The notes below the pieces were generated by a model. That model did not search any database. It was not told the origin of the DNA and saw nothing but the letters and a program-made list of their open reading frames with translations. A DNA stretch of 64,000 bases from Neoceratodus forsteri. Lineage: Eukaryota > Chordata > Ceratodontiformes > Ceratodontidae. The translations under genes and the position numbers were made by a program. The stretch lies in NCBI GenBank assembly GCA_016271365.2, contig CM057456.1, positions 161,250,501 to 161,314,500 on the forward strand. The letters run 5' to 3'. Of this stretch, positions 38,409 through 51,292 are shown in pieces. Within the stretch, counting starts at the first letter, position 1, and each line of letters begins with the position of its first letter.

Positions 38409-41339
38409 GAATCTCCCGAGCCCGCCGGGGCATCGGACCCCCTCCTCCAGGACCAGGAAACAGCCACCGGATGAAAAGAAATCCTCTGGGGTCCCTGCTT
38501 GCTGAAGCACCCAGAAAGACATGCTACTCCTCCTGCTCGACTGTTGCCAGGGCCGCACCATCCGCTTTCTAGCCGGTGAAAACAGAAGCTCTGCCGCTCT
38601 CTGGTACCTTGTACGCCGAGCTTCCCGCAGCCTACAAAGAACATTCGATTGACCCCCTCCGCGGGTCTCTCCTGCTGGGTTGGGTCTATAGCTAGTACCA
38701 TCCTGCTGAAGGCGGCTGCGCTAACTTGACTATTGGAATCTGCCTGTCATTTTAGAACTCCAGGGGACTGTGGCGCTGCCGCTGGTGACAGCGATACAGC
38801 TCCTCCAAAGCATTAGTAAAGACCCGTTTTCACTCTAAAAACCTAATTTCTAGAGTTCTTTACTTGTTAATTTCCTTGGCTAAGATAATATAACCTGCAT
38901 AGTCACTGTAACTGTTCTTTACTGCCTTTTCAGTCTTCCCGTCTTTCTAGTTTGAATCCCTGACCTCTATTGTGTTTAAAAGTACATCTATTTCGTCACT
39001 GTCTTCCTTACCTGCCTAAACTTCTGAGTCTACCCCCTGCTGTATAAAGCTCCTCCTTTTTCTCACCTCCACCTCTTGCCTTTGTTTTGTTCTACTCCTT
39101 AACTGCCTCTCCTTCCTACCTCCCTAGGAATGTCCCGAGCCAGCCGGGGCTTCAGACCCCCTCCTCCAGGACCAGGAACCAGCCACCGGATGAAAAGAAA
39201 TCCTCTGGGGTCCCCACTTGCCCAGCGGCACAAAGAAAAGACGAGCCGCGCTACTCCATCTCGACTGTTGCCAGGGGCCGCATCATCCGCTTTCTAGCCG
39301 ATGATGGGAACCAGGTGCTCGGACGCGCCCTGGTACCTTGTACCACCGAAGGCGCAGAGCCTGCAAGGTACATACTATCGAGCCCCCTGCCGCCGACTGT
39401 CTCCTGCTGGGTTGGGAATATAGCTAGTACCATCCTGCACAGAAAGTGGCTGTTCTCACTTCTTATTTTAGGAATCTGCCTGCCATTTGGAACTCCTGGG
39501 GACTGTGAGCGCTGCCACTGCGGCTAAGTGATACAGCTCCTCCAAAGCATTAGTAAAGACCTGTTTTCACTCTAAAAACCTCATTTCTAGAGTTCTTTAC
39601 TTGTTAATTTCCTTGGCTAAGATATTATAAGCTGCATAGTCACTGTAACTGTTCTTTACTGCCTTTTCAGTCTTCCCGCCTTTCTAGTTTGAATCCCTGA
39701 CCTCAAATTGTGTTTAAAAGTACATCTATTTCATCACTGTCTTCTTTACCTGCCTAAACTTCTGAGTCTACCCCCTGTTGGATAAATCTCCTAATTTTTC
39801 TCACCTCCGCCTCTTGCCTTTGTTCTGTGGTCCTACTTAACTGCCTCTCCTTCCTACCTCCCTAGGAATGTCCCGACCCTGCCGGGGCTTCGGACTCCCA
39901 CCTCCAGCACCCGGAACCAGCCAACGGATGAAAAGAATTCCGCTGGGGTCCCGCTTGCCCAGCGGTACTCAGAAAAGACAAGCCATGCTTTTCCAGCTTG
40001 ACTGTAGCCATGGGCCACACCATCTGCTTTCTAGCTGAGGACGGGAACCAGGAGCTCGGCGGCTCTCTGGTACCTTGTACCGCCGAAGGCGCATAGCCTG
40101 CAAAGTACGTTCTATCGACCCCCCTGCCGCTGGCTCTCTCCTGCTGGGTTGGGACTATTGCTAGTACCATCCTGCAAAGAAAGCGGCTGTTCTCAATTCT
40201 TATTTTTGGAATCTGCCTGCCATTTAGAATTCACGGGGACAGTGAGCGCTGCCACTGCGGCTAAGCAATACAGCTCCTCCAAAGCATTAGTACAGACCTG
40301 TTTTCACTCTAAAAAACCTAATTTCTAGAGTTCTTTACTTGTTAATTTCCTTGGCTAAGATAATATAAGCTGCATAGTCACTATAACTGTTCTTTACTGC
40401 CTTTTCAGTCTTCCTGCCTTTCTAGTTTGAATCCCTGACCTCTTTTGTGTTTAAAAGTGCATCTATTTCATCACTGTCTTCCTTACCTGCCTAAACTTCT
40501 GAGACTACCCCCTGTTGGATTAATCTCCTAATTTTTCTCACCTCCGCCTCTAGCCTTTGTTCTGTGCTCCTACTTAACTGCCTCTCCTTCCTACCTCCCT
40601 AGGAATGTCCCGAGCCCATTGGGGCTTCGGACCCCCTCCTCCAGGACCAGGAACCAGCCACCGGATGAAAAGAAATCCTCTGGGATCCCCGCTTGCCCAG
40701 CTGCACCCAGAATAGACAAGCCACGCTCCTCCAGCTCGACTGTTGCCATGGGACGCACCATCTGCTTTCTAGCCGAGGACGGGAACTAGGAGCTCGGCCG
40801 CTCCCTGGTACCTTGTACCACTGAAGGCGCAGAGCCTGCAAGGTACATTCTATCCACCCCCCTGCCTCTGGCTCTCTCCTGCTGGGTTGGGACTATACCT
40901 AGTACCATCCTGCACAGAAAGCGGCTGTTCTCAGTTCTTATTTTTGGAATCTGCCTGCCATTTAGAACTCCCGGGGACTGTGAGCGCTGCCGCTGCGGCT
41001 AAGCGATGCACCTCCTCCAAAGCATTAGTAAAGACCTGTTTTCTCTCTAAAAACCTAATATCTAGAGTTCTTTACTTGTTAATTTCCTTGGCTAAGATAA
41101 TATAACCTGCATAGTCACTATAACTATTCTTTACTGCCCTTTCAGTCTTCCCGCCTTTCTAGTTTGAATCCCTGACCTGCATTGTGTTTAAAAGTACATC
41201 TATTTCATCACTGTCTTCCTTACCTGCCTAAACTTCTGAGTCTACCCCCTGCTGGATAAATCTCCTCCTTTTTCACACCTCCGCCTCTTGCCTTTGTTCT
41301 ATGCTCCTACTTAACTTCCTTTCTTTCCTACCTCCCTAG
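38409..41339 (+). repeat. Array segment: four single A-B units
   Basis: A units start at 38409, 39128, 39866 and 40603; B units start at 38640, 39368, 40105 and 40843. The first A and B are shortened by scattered deletions (231 and 488 bp), and that B begins AACATT. The others have GTACAT, GTACGT and GTACAT donors. Confidence 0.85.
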
Positions 41340-42770
41340 GAATCTCCCGTGCCCATCGGGGGCTTTGGAACCCCTACTCCAGGACCTGGAACCAGCCACT
41401 GGATGAAAAGAAATCCTGTGGGGTCCCCGCTTGCCCAGCTGCACCCAGAATAGACAAGCCACGCTCCTCCAGCTCGACTGTTGACAGGTTCTGCACCATC
41501 CGCTTTCTAGCCGAGGACGGAAACCATGAGCTCTGCCTCTCCCTGGTACGCCTTCCTTGGCTTCTGCGCCTACAAGAATCTCACCGAGCCAACCGGCTTG
41601 GACCCCTCCAGGACCAGGAACCAGCCACCGGATCTAAAAGAAATCCTTTTGGGGGTCCCCGCTGCCCTGCACACCAGAAAAGACAAGCTGCGCTCCGAAA
41701 GCTCAACTGTTGCCAGGGGCCGCACCATCCACTTCCTAGCCGAGCACGGGAACCAGGTGCTCGTCCGCTCCCTGGTACCTTGTACCGCCGAAGGCGCATA
41801 GCCTTCCATTAATCTCCTGTGCACACCGGGGCTTCGGACCTCCTCCTCCAGGATCAGGAACCAGATACCGGATGAAAAGAAATCCTCTGGGGTCCCGGCT
41901 TGCCCAGCGGCTCCCAGAAAAGACAAGCCGCACTCCTCCATCTCGACTGTTGCCAGGGCCACACCATCTACTTTCTGGCAGGGAGACGGGGAACAAAGAG
42001 CTCGGCGGCTCCCAGTTTCTTGAACCGCCGAAGGCGCATAGTCTGCAAGGAATCTCCCAAGCCCTCCGGGGCTTCAGACCCCCTCCTCCAGCACCAGGAA
42101 CCGGCCACCGGACGGAAAGAAATCCTCTGGGGTCCCCGCTTGCCCAGAGGCACCTAGAAAAGACAAGCCGAGCTCCTCCAGCTCGACTGTTGCCAGAGTC
42201 CTCACCATCCGTTTCCTAGCCGAGAAAGGGAACCAGGAGATCGGCCGCTCCCTGGTACCTTGTACATGACTTATATCCTGCAAGGTATGTTCTACTCGAC
42301 CCCCTGCCTCCAACTCTCTCCTGCTGGGGTGGGACTAACTAGTACCATTCTGCACAAGCGGCTGTTCTCACTTCTTATTTTTGGAATCTGCCTGCCATTT
42401 AGAACTCCTGGGGACTGTGAGCGCTGCCGCTGCGGCTAAGCGATGCAGCTCCTCCAAAGCATTAGTAAAGACCTGTTTTCACGCTAAAAATTCTAGAGTT
42501 CCTTACTTGTTAATTTACTTGGCTAAGATAATATAACCTGCATAGTCACTGTAAGTGTTCTTTACTGCCTTTTCAGTCTTCCAGCCTTTCTCGTTTGAAT
42601 CCCTGTCCTCTATTGTGTTTAAAAGTACATCTATTTCATCACTGTCTTCTTTAGCTGCCTAAACTACTGAGTCTACCCCCTGCTGGATAAATCTTCTCCT
42701 TTTTCTCACCTCCACCTCTTGCCTTTGTTCTGTGCTCCTACTTAACTGCCTCTCCTTCCTACCTCTCTAA
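41340..42770 (+). repeat. Array segment: 4 A units + B
   Basis: A units are at 41340-42284 and B at 42285-42770 (donor GTATGT, acceptor CTCTAA). A short stretch of the B is missing near 42486 (the AACCTAATTT block). Confidence 0.85.
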
Positions 42771-45700
42771 GAATCTCCCGAGCCCCCTGGGGTTTCGGAC
42801 CCCCTCCTTCAGGACCAGGAACCAGTCACCAGACGAAATGAAATCCTCTGGATTCCCCGTTTGTCCAGCGGCACCCAGAAAAGACAAGCAGCGCTTCTCC
42901 AGCTTGACTGTTGTCAGGGGCCGCACCATCTGCTTTCTAGTCGAGGACGTGAACCAGGAGCTCGGCCAATCCCTAGTACCTTGTGCCACCGAAGGCGTAT
43001 AGCCTGCAAGGTATGTTCTATCGACCCCCCTGCCATCGGCTCTCTCCTGCTGGGTTGGGACTATAGCTAGTACCATCCTGCACAGAAAGCGGCCGTTCTC
43101 ACTTCATATTTTTGGAATCTGCCTTCCATTTAGAACTCACGGGAACAGTGAGTGCTGCCGCTGCGGCTAAGCGATACAGCTCCTCCAAAGCAATAGTAAA
43201 GACCTGTTTTCACTCTAAAAACCTAATTTCGAGAGTTCTTCACTTGTTAATTTCCTTGGCTAAGATAATATAACCTGCATAGTCACTGTAACTGTTCTTT
43301 ACTGTCCTTTCAGTCTTCCCGCCTTTCTCGGTTGAATGCCTGTCCTCAATTGTGTTTAAAAGTACATCTATTTCATCACTGTCTTCTTTACCTGCCTAAA
43401 CTTCTGAGTCTACCCACTGTTGGATAAATCTCCTAATTTTTCTCACCTCCGCCTCTTGCCTTTGTTCTGTGCTCCTACTTAACTGCCTCTCCTTCCTACT
43501 TCCTTAGGAATCTCCTGGAGCCACGGAGCTTAGGACCCTCCTCCAGGACCAGGAAACAGCCACCGGACGAAAAAAAATCCTCTGGGGTCCCCGCTTGCCC
43601 AGTGGCACCCAGAAAAGACAAGCCACTCTCCTCCTGCTCGACTGTTGTCAGGGGCCGCACCATCCACTTTCTAGCCGAGGACGGGAACCAGGAGCTGGGC
43701 CGCTCTCTGGTACCTTGTACCGCCGAAGGCGCATAGCCTGCAAGGAACGTTCTATCGAACCCCCTTCCGACGGCTCTCTCCTGCTGGGTTGGGACTATAG
43801 CTAGTACCATCCTGCACAGAAAGCGGCTGCGCTTACTTCTTATTTTTGGAATCTGCCTGCCATTTAGAACTCCCGGGGACTGTGAGCGCTGCCGCTGTGG
43901 CTAAGCGATACAGCTCCTCCAAAGCATTAGTAAAGACCTGTTTTCACTCTAAAAACCTAATTTCTGGAGTTCTTTACTTGTTAATTTCCTTGGCTAAGAT
44001 AATATAACCTGCATAGTCAGTGTAATTGTTCCTTACTGTCTTTTCAGTCTTCCCGCCTTTCTAGTTTGAATCCTTGACCTCTATTGTGTTTAAAAGTACA
44101 TTTATTTCATCACTGTCTTCTTTACCTGCCTAAACTTCAGTGTCTACCCCCTGCTGGATAAAACTACTCCTTTTTCTCACCTCCGCTTCTTGCCTTCGTT
44201 CTGTGCTCCTACTTAACCGCCTCTCGTTCCTAGCTCCCTAGGAATATCCCGAGTCCGCCGGGGTTTCGGACCCCCTCCTACAGGACCAGGACCCAGCCAC
44301 CGAGCGAAAAAGAAATCCTTGGGGTACCCACCCTGCCCTACGGCACCCAGAAAAGACAAGACACGCTCCTCCAGTTCAACTGTTGCCAGGGGCCGCACCA
44401 TCCGCTTTCAAGCCAAGGACGGGAACCAGGAGCTCGACCGCTCCCTGGTACCTTGTACTGCCGAAGGCACTTTGCCTGCAAGGTACGTTCAATCGACCCC
44501 CCTGCCACCGGCCCTCTCCTGCTGGATTGGGACTGTAGCTAGTACCATCCTGCACAGAAAGCGGCTGTTCTCACTTATTTTTGGAATCTGCCTGCCATTT
44601 AGAACTCCCGGGGACTGTGAGCGCTGCCGCTGCGGCTAAGCGATGCAGCTCCTCCAAAGCATTAGTAAAGACCTGTTTTCACTCTAAAAACCTAATTTCT
44701 AGAGTTCCTTACTTTTTAATTTACTTGGCTAAGATAATATAACATGCATAGTCACAGTAAGTGTTCTTTACTGCCTTTTCAGTCTTCCAGCCTTTCTAGT
44801 TTGAATCCCTGTCCTCTATTGTGTTTAAAAGTACATCTATTTCATCACTGTCTTCTTTAGCTGCCTAATCTACTGAGTCTACCCCCTGCTGGATAAACCT
44901 CCTCCTTTTTCTCACCTCCGCCTCTTGCCTTTGTTCTGTGCTCCTACTTAACTGCCTCTCCTTCCTACCTCCCTAGGAATCTCCCGAGCCCCCCGGGGCT
45001 TCGGACCCCCTCCTCCAGGACCAGGAACCAGTCACCAGATGAAAAGAAATCCTCTGGGTTCCCCGCTTGTCCAGCGGCACCCAGAAAATACAAGCCGCGC
45101 TTCTCCAGCTCGACTGTTGTCAGGGGCCGCACCATCTGCTTTCTAGTTGAGGACGTGAACCAGGAGCTCGGCCAATCCCTGGTACCTTGTACCACCGCAG
45201 GCGCCTCAGCCTGCAAGGTCGTTCTATCGACCCCCCCCACCGTTGCTCTCCCTGCTGGGTTGGGACTATAGCTAGTACCATCCTGCACAGAAAGCGCCGT
45301 TCTCACTTCATATTTTTGGAATCTGCCTGCCATTAAGAACTCACGGGAACAGTGAGCGCTGCCGCTGCGGCTAAGCGATACAGCTCCTCCAAAGCATTAT
45401 TAAAGACCTGTTTTCACTCTAAAAACCTAATTTCGAGAGTTCTTCACTTGTTAATTTCCTTGGCTAAGATAATATAACCTGCATAGTCACTGTAACTGTT
45501 CTTTACTGCCCTTTCAGTCTTCCCGCCTTTCTAGGTTGAATGCCTGTACTCAATTGTGTTTAAAAGTACATCTATTTCATCACTGTCTTCTTTACCTGCC
45601 TAAACTTCTGAGTCTACCCCCTGTTGGATAAATCTCCTAATTTTTCTCACCTCCGCCTCTTGCCTTTGTTCTGTGCTCCTACTTAACTGCCTCTCCTTCC

Positions 45701-48635
45701 TACCTCCCTAGGAATCTCCCGAGCCCGCCGGGGCTTCGGACCCCCTCCTCCAGGACCAGGAAACAGCCACTGGACGAAAAGAAATCCTCTGGGGTCCCCG
45801 CTTGCCCAGTGGCACCCAGAAAAGACAAGCCACTCTCCTCCTGATCGACTGTTATCAGGGGCCACACCATCCACTTTCTAGCCTGGGGCCCGGGAACCAG
45901 GAGCAGGGCGCTCCTGGTACCTTAGTACCATGCGCACATAGCCTCAAGGCGTTCTCGACCCCCACTCGCGCTCTCTCCTGCTGGGTTGGGACTATAGCTA
46001 GTACCATCCTGCACAAGCGGCTGCTTCACTTCTTATTTTTTGGAATCTGCCTGCCATTTAGAACTCCCTGGGATTGTGGCGCTGCCGCTGTGGCTCGCGA
46101 TACAGCTCCTCAAAGCATTAGTAAAGACATGTTTTCCTCTAAAACCTAATTTCTAAGTTCTTTTCTTGTTAATTTCCTTGGCTAAGATAATATAACCTGC
46201 CATAGTCACTGTAACTGTTCCTTACTGTCTTTTCAGTCTTCCGCCTTTCTAGTTTGAATCCTTGACCTCTATTTGTTTAAAAAGTACATTTTATTTCATC
46301 ACTGTCTTCTTTACCTGCCTAAACTTCAGTGTCTACCCCCTGCTGGAAAAAACTATTCCTTTTTCTCGCCTCCGCTTCTTGCCTTTGTTCTGTGCTCCTA
46401 CTTAACCGCCTCTCCTTCCTAGCTCCATAGGAATATCCCGAGCCCGCCGGGGTTTTGGACCCCCTCCTCCAGGATCAGGAACCAGCCACCGGATGAAAAG
46501 AAATCCTCTGGGGTCCCCGCTTGCCCAGCGGCACATAGAAAAGATAAGCCACTCTCCTCCAGCTCGACTGTTGCCAGGGGCCGCATCATCCGCTTTCTAG
46601 CCGACGACAGGAACCAGGAGCTCGGCCGCGCCCTGATACCATGTACCACCGAAGGCGCATAGCCTGCAAGGTACATTCTATCGACCCCCCTGCCGCCGGC
46701 TCTCTCCTGCTGGGTTGGGACTATAGCTTGTACCATCCTGCACAGAAAACGGCTGCTCTTACTTTTTATTTTTGGAATCTGCCTGCCATTTAGAACTCCC
46801 GGGGACTGTTAGCGCTGCCGCTGCAGCTTAGCGATGCAGCTCCTCCAAAGCATTAGTATCGACCTGTTTTCACTCTAAAAACCTAATTTCTAGAGTTCTT
46901 TACCTGTTCATTTCCTTGACTAAGATAATATAACCTGCATAGTCACTGTAACTATTCTTTACTGCCTTTCAGTCTTCCCGCCTTTCTAGTTTGAATCCCT
47001 GACTTCAATTGTGTTTAAAAGTTCATCTATTTCATCACTGTCTTCCTTACCTGCCTAAATCTCTGAGTCTACCCCCTGCTGGATAAATCTCCTTCTTTTT
47101 CTCACCTCCGCCTCTTGCCTTTGTTCTGTGCTCCGACTAAACTGCCTCTCCTTCCTACCTCATTAGGATTGTCCCGAGCCCGGCGGGGCTTCGGTCCCCC
47201 TCCTCCAGTACCAGGAACCAGCCACCGGATGAAAAGAAATCCTCTGGGGTCCCCGCTTACCCAGCGGCACATAGAAAAGACAAGCTGCGCTCCTCCAGCT
47301 CGAATGTTGCCAGGGGCCCCACCATCTGCTTTCTGGCCGATGGCCAGGAACCAGGAGCTCAGCCTGCGCCCTGGTACCTTGTTCATGGAAGGCGCCGCCA
47401 GCCTAGTCACGTTCGTATCGACCCCCTGCCGCGGCTTTTCTCCTGCTGGAGTTAGGACTATAGCTAGTACCATCCTGCACAGAAAGCGGCTGTTCTCACT
47501 TCTTATTTTTGGAATAAGCCCTCCATTTAGAATTGCAGTGGACTGTGAGCGCTGCCGCTGCGGCTAAGCACTACAGCTCCTCCAAAGCATTAGTAAAGAC
47601 CTGTTTTCCCTCTAAAAACCTAATTTCTACAGTTATTTACTTGTTAATTTCCTTGGCTAAGATAATATAACCTGCATAGTCACTATAACTGTTCTTTACT
47701 GCCTTTTCAGTCTTCCCGCCTTTCTAGTTTGAATCCCTGACCTCAATTGTGTTTAAAAGTACATATATTTCGTCACTGTGTTCTTTACCTGCCGAAACTT
47801 CTGAGTCTACCCCCGTTGGATAAATCTCCTAATTTTTCTCACCTCTGCCTCTTGCATTTGTTTTGTGGTCCTACTTAACTGCCTCTCCTTCCTACCTCCC
47901 TAGGACTCTGCCGAGCCCGCTGGGGCTTCAGACCCCCCCCTCCAGGACCAAGAACCAGCCACCGGACGAAAAGAAATCCTCTGGGGTCCCCGCTTGCCCA
48001 GCGGCACCCAGAAAAGACAAGCCACGCTTCTCCAGCTCGACTGTTGCCAGGGGCCGCACCATCCGCTTCCTAGCCGAGGACGGGAACCAGGTGCTGGCCG
48101 CTCCCTGGTACCTTGTAGCGCCGAGAGCTCATAGCCTGGAGTATGTTCTATCGACCCCCTGCCGCCAGCTCTCTCCTGCTGGGGTGGGACTATAGCTAGT
48201 ACCATCCTGCACAGGAAGCGGCTGTTCTCACTTCTTATTTTTGGAATCTGCCTGCCATTTGAACTCCCGGGGACTGTGAGCGCTGCCGCTGCGGCTAAGC
48301 GATGCAGCTCCTCCAAAGCATTAGTAAAGACCTGTTTTCACTCTAAAAACCTAATTTCTAGAGTTCTTTACTTGTTAATTTCCTTGACTAAGATAATATA
48401 ACCTGCATAGTCACTGTAACTGTTCTTTACAGCCTTTTCAGTCTTCCCGCCTTTCTAGTTTCAATCCCTGACCTCAATTGTGTTTAAAAGTTCATCTATT
48501 TCATCACTGTCTTCTTTACCTGCCTAAACTTCTGAGTCTACCCCCTGCTGGATAAATCTCCTCCTTTTTCTCACCTCCGCCTCTTGCCTTTGTTCTGTGC
48601 TCCTACTTAACTGCCTCTCCTTCCTACCTCCCAAG
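42771..48635 (+). repeat. Array segment: eight single A-B units
   Basis: A units start at 42771, 43508, 44242, 44977, 45712, 46431, 47167 and 47904. B units start at 43011, 43745, 44483, 45218, 45949, 46671, 47407 and 48141. The B at 43745 begins GAACGT. The B at 45949-46430 is only 482 bp, with many single-base losses. Units 1-2 and 4-5 form a duplicated pair with a 2.2-kb period. Confidence 0.85.
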
Positions 48636-50326
48636 GAATGTCCTGAGCCCGCCGGGGCTTCGGTCCCCCTCCTCCAGCACCAGGAACCAGCCACCAGAGG
48701 AAAAGAAATCCTCTGGGTTCTCTGCTTGCCCAGTGACACCTAGAAAAGACAAGCTGTACACCTCCAGCTTGACTGTTGCCAGGGGTGCACCATCAGCTTT
48801 CTAGCAGGGGCGGGAACCAGGAGTTCGTCGCTCCGTGGTACCTTGTGCCGCGAAGCATGTGCGTTCAAGGAATCTCTGAAGCCACGGGGCTTTGGACCCC
48901 CTCCCAGGACCAGGAACCAGCCACCGGATGAAAAGAAATCCTCTGGGGTCCTCGCTCCAGCGGCACTCCAGAAAAGACAAGCCGCTCCTCCAGCACTACT
49001 GTTGCCAGGGGCGCACCATCCGCTTTCTAGCCAGGATGGGAACCAGGGCTCGGCAGCTCCTGGTGACTGTACTGCGCCAGCGTCAGCCTTCAAGATACGT
49101 TATATCGACCCCACTAATGCGGCTCTGTCCTGCTGGGTTGGTACTATAGCTAGTGCTTCCTGCACAGAAAGCGGCTGTTCTCACGTCTTATTTTTGGAAT
49201 CTGCCTGCCATTTAGAACTCCCGGGGACTGTGAGTGCTGCCGCTGCGGCAAAGCGATACAGCTCCTCTAAAGCAATAGTAAAGACCTGTTTTCACTCTAA
49301 AAACCTAATTTCTAGAGTTCTTTACTTGTTAATTTCCTTGGCTAAGATAATGTAACCTGCATAGTCACTGTAACTGTTCTTTACTGCCTTTTCAGTCTTC
49401 CCGCCTTTCTAGTTTGAATCCCTGACCTTAATTGTGTTTAAAAGTACATCTATTTCATCACTGTCTTCCTTACCTGCCTAAACTTCTGAATCTACCCCCT
49501 GTTGGATTAATCTCCTAATTTTTCGCACCTCCGCCTCTTGACTTTGTTCTGTGGTCCTTCTTAACTGCCTCTCCTTCCTACCTCCCTAGGAATGTCCCGA
49601 GCCCGCCGGGGCTTCGGACCCCCTCCTCCAGGACCAGGAACCAGCCACCGGATGAAAAGAAATTCTCTGGGGTCCCCGCTTGCACAGCGGCACCCAGAAA
49701 AGACAAGCCACGCTCCTCCAGCTTGACTATGTTGCCAGGGCCGCACCATCAGCTTTCTAGCCAGGACGGGAACCAGAGCTCGGCCGCTCCCTGGTACCTT
49801 GTACCGCTGAAGGTGCATAGCCTGCAAGGTACATTCTATCCACCCCCCCTCCCGCCGGCTCTCTCCTTCTGGGTTGGGACTATAGCTAGTACCATCCTGC
49901 ACAGAAAGCGGCTGTTCTCACTTCTTATTTTTGGAATCTGCCTGCCATCTAGAACTCCCGGGGACTGTGAGCGCTGCCGCTGCAGCTAAGCGATACACCT
50001 CCTCCAAAGCATTAGTAAAGACCTGTTTTCACTCTAAAAACCTAATTTCTAGAGTTCTTTACTTGTTAATTTTCTTGGCTAAGATAATATAACCTGCATA
50101 GTCACTATAACTATTCTTTACTGCCTTTTCAGTCTTCCCGCCTTTCTAGTTTGAATCCCTGACCTCTATTGTGTTTAAAGTTACATCTATTTCATCACTG
50201 TCTTCCTTACCTGCCTAAACTTCTGAGTCTACCCGCTGCTGGATAAATCTCCTCCTTTTTCACACCTCCGCCTCTAGCCTTTGTTCTGTGCTCCTACTTA
50301 ACTGTCTCTCTTTCCTACCTCCCTAG
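48636..50326 (+). repeat. Array segment: 2 A + B, then 1 A + B
   Basis: The A pair at 48636-49094 resembles the pair at 36487. Its B (49095-49589) begins ATACGT. The single A is at 49590-49828 and its B at 49829-50326, with donor GTACAT and acceptor CCCTAG. Confidence 0.85.
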
Positions 50327-51292
50327 GAATCTCCCGTGCCCACCGGGGCTTTGGACCCCCTACTCCAGGACCAGGAACCAGCCAGCGGATGAAAAGAAAT
50401 CCTCTGGGGTCCCCACTTGCCCAGCGGCACCCAGAAAAGACAAGCCGTGCTCCTCCAGCTCGACTGTTGCCAGGTTCCGCACCATCCGCTTTCTAGCCGA
50501 GGACAGAAACCTTGAGCTCTGCCTCTCCCTGGTACCTTGTATCAGCGATGGCGCATAGCCTGCAAGGAATCTCCCGAGACAACCGGGGCATCGGACCCCC
50601 TACTCCAGGACCAGGAACCAACCACCAGACGAAAAGAAATCCTCTGGGGTTCCCGCTTGCCAGCGGCACCCAGAAAAGACAAGCCACGCTCCTCCTGCTG
50701 GACTGTTGCCAGGGGCCGCACCATCCGCTTTCTAGCCGAGGACGGGAAACAAGGGCTCGGCCGCTCCTGTACCTTACCCAAGGCACATAGCCTGCAAGGT
50801 ATGTTCTATCAACCCCCTGCCACATGCCTCTCCTGAGGTTAGGACTATAGCTAGTACCATTCTGCACAGAAAGCGGCTGTTCTCACTTCTTATTTTTGGA
50901 ATCTGCCTGCCATTTAGAACTCCTGGGGACTGTGAGTGCTGTCTCTGCGGCTAAGCGATAGCAGCTCCTCCAAAGCATTAGTAAAGACCTGTTTTCTCTC
51001 TAAAAACCAAATTTCTAGAGCTCTTTACTTGTTAATTTCCTTGGCTAAGATAATATAACCTGCATAGTCACTGTAACTGTTCTTTACTGCCTTTTCAGTC
51101 TTCCCGCCTTTCTAGTTTGAATCCCTGACCTCTATTGTGTTTAAAAGTACATCTATTTCATCACTGTCTTCCTTACCTGCCTAAACTTCAGAGTCTACCC
51201 CCTGCTGTATAAAGCTCCTCCTTTTTCTCACCTCCACCTCTTGCCTTTGGTTTGTTCTCCTCCTTGACTGCCTCTCCTTCCTACCTCCCTAG
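50327..51292 (+). repeat. Array segment: 2 A units + B
   Basis: A units are at 50327-50798 and B at 50799-51292 (donor GTATGT, acceptor CCCTAG). It is a sister of the pair at 37440 (shared ACAACNGGGGC and GGAAACAAGGGCT wording). Confidence 0.85.
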
